A stretch of DNA of 12,459 nucleotides, taken from the NCBI GenBank assembly GCA_937880845.1, contig CALFLL010000005.1:1-12459 (forward strand), given 5' to 3'. Of the stretch, positions 7,686-12,459 are shown piece by piece. Position 1 is the first letter of the stretch. Each line of letters begins with the position of its first letter. The notes under the pieces were generated by a model. It saw only the letters and a list, made by a program, of their open reading frames with translations, did no database searches and was not told where the DNA came from. Position numbers and translations under genes: made by a program. This DNA is from an uncultured Drancourtella sp. (GTDB lineage: Bacteria > Bacillota > Clostridia > Lachnospirales > Lachnospiraceae).

Positions 7686-8241
7686 TGTTTTTGTATTTAT
7701 ACTCACTCCGTTTCTTATGGGAACCACAAATTTAAGTGCAGCAGAAACGGCACAGGTTCTGGAATATTATACCGTATTTCCCGGAATCATTTTGCTCGTC
7801 CCGATTTTCCTTCCGGAACAAAATAAAGATATCCATGATATGATTTATTCTAAATATACAAACCCCACGGTTATTTATGGAGTACGTCTTATCATGGCAC
7901 TTCTTGTCATGATGGGATGCCTTTGGAGTTTTATGATGATGCTTAACGGGGGAAACTGTGATTTTCCGTTTGTAAAATATTATTTCGGAACACTGGCAGG
8001 TATGATTTTCCTGGGAGGAATCGGAATGTTAGGTTATGCAGTAAGCAATAATCCCGTGATAGGATATATGGTACCGATGATCTACTACATTGTGAATATT
8101 GCAGGAGGGAAAAAATATCTGGGTAATTTTTATTTGTTTAGTATGATGCAGGGAGAGTTTATTGAAAAGTGGTATCTTTTTGGCAGCGGAGTCTTATGTA
8201 TGGCAGCAGGGATTTTTCTTTGGAGCAGAAAGGAACGATAG
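7618..8241 (+). CDS. Second ABC-2 type permease subunit
   Basis: This 207-residue hydrophobic protein has about six membrane segments (near 18-36, 50-66, 90-109, 122-142, 146-163 and 185-203). The cytosolic stretch PEQNKDIHDMIYSKYTNP and the following YGVRLIMALL resemble the coupling region found after TM2 in ABC-2 permeases. It is taken as the partner of the larger permease, giving an ATPase plus two unequal membrane subunits. It starts at the ATG at 7618, 68 nt before the end of the previous gene and in another frame. The site AGGGG (7603-7607) lies 10 nt upstream. The next methionine would remove the first membrane segment, so the long start is preferred. It ends in a basic WSRKER tail. 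The exact family is not recognised beyond ABC-2-like. Confidence 0.82.
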   Translation: MERCLEIGKENIRHHLPIPFLVSVFVFILTPFLMGTTNLSAAETAQVLEYYTVFPGIILLVPIFLPEQNKDIHDMIYSKYTNPTVIYGVRLIMALLVMMGCLWSFMMMLNGGNCDFPFVKYYFGTLAGMIFLGGIGMLGYAVSNNPVIGYMVPMIYYIVNIAGGKKYLGNFYLFSMMQGEFIEKWYLFGSGVLCMAAGIFLWSRKER

Positions 8242-8247
8242 AAAAAC

Positions 8248-8278
8248 TTGCCTTTTCTTTCAGAAAGGAGTATATAAT
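8248..8278 (+). promoter_or_regulatory. Possible promoter for the DUF3784-like gene
   Basis: TATAAT (8273-8278) lies in the 89-nt gap after the second permease. TTGCCT (8248-8253) could be a -35, but the 19-bp spacing is long. No terminator separates this gene from the exporter genes, so read-through from the exporter operon is equally possible. Confidence 0.35.
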
Positions 8279-8330
8279 TAGATAGTCTGAATGGATTTGG
8301 ACAAAATATAGATTCTTGGAGGAAAAGACA

Positions 8331-8672
8331 GTGGAAAAGAAAATCATTGTTGCCATGTTTCTCTGTATGATTTTAGCGGCACTTTGTTTTGCACATGCGA
8401 TTGTATTTGCCTTTATGCGGGAAAAGTGTATCTGGCTTGTAAAGAGCTATCGCGGCATACCAAAAGAGGAGCGTGATCAGTACAGTACGGAAAAAATCTG
8501 CACGGGTACGAGGAATATACTGGCATTGTGGGGATTCTGGTTTGTAGCAGGAACCATCGCATGTTATTTCCTTACGCCGTATCTGGCAGCAGTCTTTATT
8601 GTAGTCTGGATTTTTATGTTGGTTTCCAGAATGAAATTCAGTGCAAAAAGATATGAAAAATATAAGAAATAA
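8331..8672 (+). CDS. Small three-TM membrane protein, DUF3784-like
   Basis: The protein has 113 residues. It has an N-terminal membrane segment (IIVAMFL to about FAFM), then a conserved-looking soluble loop, then two closely spaced segments (LALWGFWFVAGTIACYF and YLAAVFIVVWIFMLV) and a basic tail. The loop GIPKEERDQYSTEKICTGTRN matches the DUF3784 pattern of a hydrophobic-Gly stretch, then an L-x-K-E-E-R/K-x-x-Y motif and a short K-x-C segment. No function is established for that family. The best start is GTG at 8331, 8 nt after GGAGG (8318-8322). An upstream in-frame TTG at 8316 overlaps that site and is rejected. The gene follows the exporter and ends in its own terminator, so it could be an accessory of the exporter, but nothing in its sequence proves this. 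Confidence 0.75.
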   Translation: MEKKIIVAMFLCMILAALCFAHAIVFAFMREKCIWLVKSYRGIPKEERDQYSTEKICTGTRNILALWGFWFVAGTIACYFLTPYLAAVFIVVWIFMLVSRMKFSAKRYEKYKK

Positions 8673-8673
8673 G

Positions 8674-8710
8674 ATAAAGTCGGATAAGAAGTTATCCGGC
8701 TTTATTTTTT
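8674..8710 (+). terminator. Intrinsic terminator after the DUF3784-like gene
   Basis: A 14-bp stem with one G-U pair is formed by ATAAAGTCGGATAA (8674-8687) and TTATCCGGCTTTAT (8692-8705), with a GAAG loop and a run of T (8705-8710). It starts 2 nt after the stop codon and ends the exporter-side transcription before marR. Confidence 0.9.
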
Positions 8711-8723
8711 ATGATCAAGATGC

Positions 8724-8751
8724 TTGACAAAATAGTACATAAGCTTATAAT
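8724..8751 (+). promoter_or_regulatory. marR-MATE promoter
   Basis: A consensus TTGACA (8724-8729) and TATAAT (8746-8751) are spaced by 16 bp. This should be a strong promoter unless repressed. The -10 box lies inside the inverted repeat at 8745-8774. Confidence 0.85.
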
Positions 8752-8774
8752 AGTTCTTATTAAAACTATTATAA
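8745..8774 (+). promoter_or_regulatory. Probable MarR operator (11-bp perfect inverted repeat)
   Basis: TTATAATAGTT (8745-8755) and AACTATTATAA (8764-8774) form a perfect inverted repeat around an 8-nt spacer, covering the -10 box and the start point. Related half-sites flank it: AATAGTA (8731-8737) just after the -35 box and AACTATT (8780-8786) in the leader. A MarR dimer here would block transcription of its own operon. The regulator identity is inferred from position. Confidence 0.7.
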
Positions 8775-8814
8775 AAAATAACTATTCATAAAAAAACTAA
8801 AGGAGGGGAGGAAA

Positions 8815-9261
8815 ATGAACAAAACAACGGAAATTTTGCTGAACATGAGAAGAATCATCAAGTTGCAGGATGTTATGATGAAAAAACTTACCGAACTATA
8901 TCACCTTACACCGGTTGAGGCTAAGATCATCACGTTTCTGCATAATAATCCGGATAAAGATACGGCGGCAGATATTGCAGAATTAAGAATGCTCCACAAA
9001 GGAAATGTATCTCAGGCAGTAGAAACATTGTATCAGAAAGAGTTTCTCACGAGAAATCAGGATAAAACTGACAGACGGAAAATCCACCTTTCTTTAACAG
9101 AAAAGGCAGATCCCATTGTACAGTTGATTGATGAGCAGCAAGATGAATTTTATGAAGAAATTTTTTCGGGATTATCTCAGGAAGAAAGAGAAACATTCAT
9201 CAAAATAAATGCAAAGATTCGCAAAAATATCCAAAAAGCAGTAGAAAAAAGAGAACAGTAA
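8815..9261 (+). CDS. MarR-family transcriptional regulator
   Basis: This is a 148-residue winged-helix regulator, the normal size for MarR. The DNA-binding core spans about 30-98: LTPVEAKIITFL, then the recognition-helix region HKGNVSQAVETLYQKEFL, then a wing with the conserved D-x-R feature (QDKTDRRKIHLSLT). Flanking helices (about 1-28 and 105-145) would form the dimer interface. The ATG is preceded by the strong site AAAGGAGGGG. The MATE efflux gene follows 13 nt after the stop, and an inverted repeat overlaps the shared promoter. Both facts point to a repressor of efflux that is released by a ligand, as MepR does for MepA in Staphylococcus aureus. The ligand is unknown and orthology to MepR is not claimed. 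Confidence 0.93.
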   Translation: MNKTTEILLNMRRIIKLQDVMMKKLTELYHLTPVEAKIITFLHNNPDKDTAADIAELRMLHKGNVSQAVETLYQKEFLTRNQDKTDRRKIHLSLTEKADPIVQLIDEQQDEFYEEIFSGLSQEERETFIKINAKIRKNIQKAVEKREQ

Positions 9262-9274
9262 AAGGAAGGGATAG

Positions 9275-10642
9275 ATGATGAATAATGATAAAGATTTTTT
9301 AGGGAAAGAACCGATTGGGAAATTGCTTTTAAGGCTTGCACTTCCTACGGTAACGGCACAGATCATCAATATGCTTTATAATATTGTAGACCGTATTTAC
9401 ATTGGGCATATTCCGAAAGTGGGAGCACTAGCCCTCACAGGAGTCGGCGTGTGTATGCCTCTTATTATGATCGTAGCAGCATTTGCGGCATTTGTCGGAT
9501 TCGGCGGTGCACCAAGGGCATCCATTTTTATGGGAAAGGGAGATCAGAAATCAGCAGAAAAAACATTAGGAAACTGTTTTACGACTCAGGTTGTCGTATC
9601 GGTAGTTTTAACGGTCATTCTCCTTATTTGGAACCGAGATTTCCTGATGGCATTCGGAGCAAGTAAAAATACCGTTGAATATGGTGTAAGCTATATGAAT
9701 ATTTATGCCATCGGAACCATTTTCGTTCAGATGACTCTTGGAATGAATGCTTTTATCACGGCACAGGGATTTGCAAAGACAGGAATGCTGTCTGTACTCA
9801 TCGGAGCCGTCGCCAATATCATTCTTGATCCGATTTTTATTTTCGGTTTCGGATTGGGAGTCAGAGGAGCGGCTCTTGCAACCATTCTGTCTCAGGCAAT
9901 GTCCTGTACATGGGTGCTTGCATTCCTGTTTGGCAAGAAGACGCATTTAAAAATCAGAAAAGAGAATTTTAAACCGGAATCCAAGATCCTTCTTCCAAGC
10001 CTTGCACTTGGACTTTCTTCTTTTATCATGCAGGCAAGTGAAAGTGTGATTTCTGTTTGTTTTAACTCTTCTTTACTTCGTTATGGCGGAGATATTGCCG
10101 TCGGAGCCATGACTATTTTAACAAGCGTTATGCAGTTTGCCATGCTTCCGCTTCAGGGACTTGGACAGGGAGCACAGCCGATCATCAGTTACAATTACGG
10201 AGCCAAAAATCCGGACCGTGTAAAAGGAGCATTTAAGCTACTTTTAAAAGCAAGCTTAAGTTACGCTACCATACTATGGCTTTTGGTCATGATCTTCCCG
10301 CAGGGGTTCGCGGCGATGTTTACATCCGACCCGGAACTTCTTGAATTTACCAAGACAGCACTTCGGATTTATATGGCGTGTATGTTCCTGTTCGGAATTC
10401 AGATGGCTTGCCAGATGACATTTACTTCCCTTGGAAATGCAAAGGCATCCATCCTTGTTGCGGTTATGAGGAAATTTATCCTTTTAATACCGTTGATCTA
10501 CATTATGCCAATGATCTTTAGTTCTGATAAAACAAAGGCAGTGTATATGGCAGAACCGGTTGCGGATTTCTTTGCGGTAACATTTACGATTATTTTGTTT
10601 ATTTCACAATTTAAAAAAGCTTTAAAACAGATATCCAAATAG
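9275..10642 (+). CDS. MATE-family multidrug/cation efflux transporter
   Basis: This is a 455-residue inner-membrane antiporter of the MATE family, expected to export drugs or cationic compounds using a Na+ or H+ gradient. The N-terminal signature region is clear (LLRLALPTVTAQIINMLYNI, then DRIYIGH). Two MatE halves of six membrane segments each can be seen, roughly 15-215 and 235-450. The second half opens with LLPSLALGLSSFIMQASESV and has the family-typical LPLQGLGQGAQPIISYNYGA segment. The length is typical. ATG codons at 9275 and 9278 are both possible; AGGAAGG (9263-9269) lies 5 or 8 nt upstream, so 9278 may be the true start. It is co-transcribed with the MarR gene. Closest described analogues are MepA/NorM-type pumps. 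The substrate is not predictable here. Confidence 0.95.
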   Translation: MMNNDKDFLGKEPIGKLLLRLALPTVTAQIINMLYNIVDRIYIGHIPKVGALALTGVGVCMPLIMIVAAFAAFVGFGGAPRASIFMGKGDQKSAEKTLGNCFTTQVVVSVVLTVILLIWNRDFLMAFGASKNTVEYGVSYMNIYAIGTIFVQMTLGMNAFITAQGFAKTGMLSVLIGAVANIILDPIFIFGFGLGVRGAALATILSQAMSCTWVLAFLFGKKTHLKIRKENFKPESKILLPSLALGLSSFIMQASESVISVCFNSSLLRYGGDIAVGAMTILTSVMQFAMLPLQGLGQGAQPIISYNYGAKNPDRVKGAFKLLLKASLSYATILWLLVMIFPQGFAAMFTSDPELLEFTKTALRIYMACMFLFGIQMACQMTFTSLGNAKASILVAVMRKFILLIPLIYIMPMIFSSDKTKAVYMAEPVADFFAVTFTIILFISQFKKALKQISK

Positions 10643-10659
10643 GAAATCATCAGGTTTTG

Positions 10660-10717
10660 GCACATTCAAGTTCAAAAGGTTGATACCTTTCGGGCGAGAA
10701 TGTGCTTTTTTATTTTC
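10660..10717 (+). terminator. Branched intrinsic terminator after the MATE gene
   Basis: The outer stem GCACATTC (10660-10667) and GAATGTGC (10698-10705) encloses 30 nt with an inner hairpin AAAGGT/ACCTTT (10675-10680 and 10685-10690, loop TGAT). A T-run follows at 10706-10711. The position 17 nt after the stop and the T-run support termination. The nested inner hairpin is unusual for a simple terminator. Confidence 0.75.
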
Positions 10718-10738
10718 TAAAAAATTTACATAGGAAAG

Positions 10739-10767
10739 TTGACAATTCGTATTTTTTACAATACTAT
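10739..10767 (+). promoter_or_regulatory. padR operon promoter
   Basis: TTGACA (10739-10744) is followed after 17 bp by TACTAT (10762-10767). The surrounding AT-rich palindromes make the exact -10 hexamer uncertain. The -10 lies inside the left arm of the 21-bp palindrome. Confidence 0.6.
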
Positions 10768-10781
10768 ATATTATATAGTAT
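10761..10781 (+). promoter_or_regulatory. Probable PadR operator 1 (21-bp palindrome)
   Basis: ATACTATATA (10761-10770), a central T and TATATAGTAT (10772-10781) form a perfect palindrome over the -10 region. PadR-family proteins bind AT-rich palindromes at their own promoters, so repression by the adjacent PadR is likely. Confidence 0.65.
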
Positions 10782-10785
10782 ATAT

Positions 10786-10801
10786 TACATAGTATTATGT
10801 A
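10786..10801 (+). promoter_or_regulatory. Second palindrome in the padR leader
   Basis: TACATA (10786-10791) and TATGTA (10796-10801) form a perfect inverted repeat with the spacer GTAT. The centres of the two palindromes are about 22-23 bp apart, two helical turns, so two PadR dimers could bind the same face of the DNA. Confidence 0.45.
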
Positions 10802-10831
10802 TGGCGATATATAGAAAGAGGTGAAGTATCG

Positions 10832-11152
10832 GTGGATATACAGAGAAAAAAGGGAATTCTCGACGTGTGTGTACTTTCCGTACTGCAAAAAGAACCATCT
10901 TATGGGTACATGATTGTAAAAGAGGTATCTGAATGTATCGAAATTTCGGAATCTACCCTTTATCCCATCTTAAAAAGAATGGAGAATGCAGGATGTCTGA
11001 CGACTTATAAGCAGGAACATAACGGACGCATGCGGAAATATTATGAAATCACAGACGCAGGAAGAAAAAAGATTGAAGAATTTCTTTCGGAATGGGACGA
11101 AATAAAAAGAATTTATGCATTTGTGCAGGAAAAGGGGAAAGAAGAGCGATGA
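10832..11152 (+). CDS. PadR-family transcriptional regulator
   Basis: This is a short PadR protein of 106 residues (subfamily 2 size) with a winged helix and a single C-terminal helix. Typical features are LSVLQKEPSYGYMIVKEV near the N terminus, ESTLYPILKRMENAGCL for the recognition region and RKYYEITDAGR in the wing. It starts with GTG, 7 nt after AAGAGGTGA (10816-10824); this is the first start codon in frame after the site. Its TGA stop overlaps the ATG of the next gene (ATGA), so the pair is translationally coupled. In many Firmicutes such PadR genes sit directly before HAAS/DUF1700 and DUF4097 genes and control membrane-stress responses. The two palindromes upstream suggest self-repression. 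The inducing signal is not known. Confidence 0.93.
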   Translation: MDIQRKKGILDVCVLSVLQKEPSYGYMIVKEVSECIEISESTLYPILKRMENAGCLTTYKQEHNGRMRKYYEITDAGRKKIEEFLSEWDEIKRIYAFVQEKGKEER

Positions 11153-12162
11153 GAGCAGAAAAATTTATAGCAGAATTAATGGAAAAGATGAATGATTTTT
11201 CCAAGGAAGATAAAGAGCAGATTCGAGAATACTTTGAAGAGATGATTTATGACAGGATAGAAAACGGTGAGACAGAAGAAGACATCTTAAAAAGCTTTGG
11301 AACGCCGGACGTGGTAGTTGCAAAATTAAAAAATGAGTACAAGGAATCCAGAGTTGAAGGCAAAGATCAGGAATGGAGGGAGCAGTTTCAAGAAGAAGAC
11401 CGCACCCGGAAGAGTGAGAACAAAGAAGGAACAGTCAACCGTATCCATACCATTTTTGTTCATACCGAAAATGTGCGGATTATTCCGGTTGTAGATAGAG
11501 TTGAGAAGCCTTTTATAGAATTTGACCCGACAGAAGGCAGGGACATCCTGGAGATTTCCGAAGAAAATGGATGCTTTAAGGTAATCCATCATCAGAAAAA
11601 GATCTATCTGTTTTTACTGTTTGGCTACGAAAAAAGAAGAAATCTGATATTGCATATTCCGAAAGAGTTCAGAGGAAATCTGGAACTGGAATCAGGCAAT
11701 GTTCCGATAGAGCTGGAAAATATCACATCGTTGAAATCTTTGAGGGCACAGACAAGTAATGCCGGAATCAATCTGAAAAATGTAAGTGCAGTTTCCATGA
11801 AAATACAGACATCCAATGCTTCCGTAAAACTGGAAAACGTAGCTGGGGAGTGCCTGAATGCAGATACATCCAATGGAAAGATTGAAGCAAAGCATATAAA
11901 TATAAAAGAAAGAACAAAACTGCGCACTTCCAATGCCAAAGTTGTGGTGGAAGAAATCGAAAGCAGGCAAATAGAATTGCATACGTCAAACGGCACCGTG
12001 CAAGGGATGCTTTCCGGCAGCATCGTAGATTATAATGTGAGAAGTTTTACATCCAATGCTTCCAGTACCCTCCCTTCCCATATGAACACCAGAAAAGATA
12101 AAAGCCTGGAGGTTAAGACGACAAACGGGAAAATAAACATTCTATTTGAAAAAGACAGGTAA
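11149..12162 (+). CDS. HAAS (DUF1700) - DUF4097 fusion protein
   Basis: This is a 337-residue protein from the ATG at 11149, which overlaps the PadR stop by 4 nt. The frame is open upstream to 11092, but that lies inside padR and lacks its own site. Residues about 1-65 are helical and fit the HAAS/DUF1700 domain (KFIAELMEKM, YFEEMIYDRIENGETEEDIL, SFGTPDVVVAKL). A charged linker follows (about 66-100). From about 100 the chain turns to beta-strand pattern. The end carries seven T-(S/T)-N-(A/G) repeats every 19-23 residues, as in the DUF4097 beta-solenoid family that includes YvlB- and LiaX-like proteins. I see no signal peptide and no clear membrane segment; KKIYLFLLFGY is too short. It therefore appears cytosolic or peripheral. 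A role in envelope-stress response is inferred from the family and the PadR partner only. Confidence 0.85.
   Translation: MRAEKFIAELMEKMNDFSKEDKEQIREYFEEMIYDRIENGETEEDILKSFGTPDVVVAKLKNEYKESRVEGKDQEWREQFQEEDRTRKSENKEGTVNRIHTIFVHTENVRIIPVVDRVEKPFIEFDPTEGRDILEISEENGCFKVIHHQKKIYLFLLFGYEKRRNLILHIPKEFRGNLELESGNVPIELENITSLKSLRAQTSNAGINLKNVSAVSMKIQTSNASVKLENVAGECLNADTSNGKIEAKHINIKERTKLRTSNAKVVVEEIESRQIELHTSNGTVQGMLSGSIVDYNVRSFTSNASSTLPSHMNTRKDKSLEVKTTNGKINILFEKDR
11752..12129 (+). repeat. Seven-fold TSN-type coding repeat (beta-solenoid)
   Basis: T-(S/T)-N codons begin at 11752, 11809, 11866, 11926, 11983, 12049 and 12118. The intervals are 19, 19, 20, 19, 22 and 23 codons. Each is followed by A or G, then by alternating hydrophobic residues. 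The repeats differ at the DNA level, so they are old protein repeats rather than recent tandem duplications. Confidence 0.8.
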
Positions 12163-12293
12163 GGGCGTGATATTTAGTTGGAATCAGGTTTCTCGATGTA
12201 AAAAAAATGAGCATATTTGATTCATTTCGTTGGTAGTGTTTTCTTTTACCGGACTTTATAATAAAATCATCAACGAATGAGGAGGAACAGACG
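12163..12293 (+). promoter_or_regulatory. Gap with probable -10 box and ribosome site for the HTH gene
   Basis: TATAAT lies at 12257-12262, but I see no convincing -35 at the right distance (TAGTGT at 12234-12239 is poor). AGGAGG at 12280-12285 sits 8 nt before the ATG at 12294. No convincing intrinsic terminator for the padR operon is seen in this gap; the only stem, GAATCA/TGATTC (12181-12186 and 12218-12223), has a 31-nt loop and no T-run. Confidence 0.4.
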
Positions 12294-12431
12294 ATGAATT
12301 TGGGAAACAGTTTATTTCATGCAAGAAAAAAATGCGGACTTTCACAGGAAGAAGTAGCAGAAAAAATAGGAGTAAGCAGACAGACCGTTTCAAAATGGGA
12401 AACGGGAGTTTCCCAAACAAAAGGATATTAA
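12294..12431 (+). pseudogene. XRE-family helix-turn-helix gene, prematurely stopped
   Basis: The reading frame gives 45 residues and then TAA. The N-terminal part is a clean Cro/CI-type helix-turn-helix (SLFHARKKCGLSQEEVAEKI, then GVSRQTVSKWETG). In relatives the WETG motif is followed by a proline-containing linker and helices 4-5 of the DNA-binding domain, then usually a C-terminal region. Here the frame reads VSQTKGY and stops, so helix 5 is missing. After the stop the same frame shows TCVYLLA, and the other forward frame shows PKQKDIKE. Both could be remnants of the lost helices, which suggests one or more frameshifts. The window ends 28 nt later, so the rest cannot be seen. A natural short protein or a sequencing error remains possible. 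Confidence 0.6.
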
Positions 12432-12459
12432 GGAATAACCTGTGTTTACCTGCTTGCAA

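Noticed and set aside
8303..8314. AAAATATAGATT, resembling part of the two-component operator, before the DUF3784-like gene
   Set aside because: The TAGGG half-site and the tandem 11-bp spacing are absent, and it lies downstream of the only -10 candidate.
8316..8330. TTG start for the DUF3784-like gene
   Set aside because: It overlaps the GGAGG ribosome site at 8318-8322, which is correctly spaced for the GTG at 8331.
11092..11148. N-terminal extension of the HAAS-DUF4097 protein
   Set aside because: It would be fully inside padR in another frame, without its own site. The ATG at 11149 overlaps the padR stop in the standard ATGA manner and matches the start of the HAAS domain.
12219..12283. 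Imperfect inverted repeat TTCATTTCGTTGG / CAACGAATGAGG flanking the HTH promoter
   Set aside because: The arms need a bulge and a mismatch and are about 40 nt apart. This is not strong enough to call an operator or a mobile-element end.

Overview
The window looks like chromosomal DNA from a low-to-moderate GC Gram-positive anaerobe of the Clostridia, most likely Lachnospiraceae. The reasons are strong AGGAGG-type ribosome binding sites, A-rich coding sequence, and a gene mix typical of that group (PepT, KtrAB, OmpR-type two-component systems beside ABC-2 exporters, MarR/MATE, PadR with a HAAS/DUF4097 protein). The family assignment is an impression from protein style, not a computed placement.

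Layout, left to right. (1) Two palindromes at the extreme left edge (5-47), then peptidase T (pepT) on the minus strand; its promoter lies inside a perfect 11-bp inverted repeat. (2) A divergent promoter drives a two-gene potassium uptake operon, ktrB (membrane channel subunit) and ktrA (cytosolic gating ring), closed by a clear intrinsic terminator. (3) A response regulator and histidine kinase overlap by 13 nt and are followed by an ABC exporter: one ATPase and two overlapping permeases. The promoters in front of the regulator and of the ATPase carry near-identical tandem direct repeats (TAGRGA, 11 bp apart) where a -35 box would be. This suggests one regulon in which the regulator activates its own operon and the exporter. 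(4) A small DUF3784-like membrane protein with its own terminator. (5) A marR-MATE efflux operon with a strong promoter overlapped by an 11-bp inverted repeat, resembling the mepRA arrangement. (6) A padR operon: PadR overlaps by 4 nt a HAAS (DUF1700)/DUF4097 fusion whose C-terminal half is a seven-fold T-S/T-N repeat, probably a beta-solenoid. Its promoter is covered by one 21-bp palindrome and followed by a second palindrome. (7) At the right edge, an XRE-type helix-turn-helix gene that stops after 45 codons, probably broken.

Taken together this is a stretch of small self-regulated envelope and transport modules. Each couples a local regulator (two-component, MarR or PadR) to a membrane or envelope output. 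No tRNA, rRNA, CRISPR array or complete insertion sequence was seen. Most genes belong to known families. The least explained parts are the exporter with its shared operator, the DUF3784-like protein, and the HAAS/DUF4097 protein with no visible membrane anchor.
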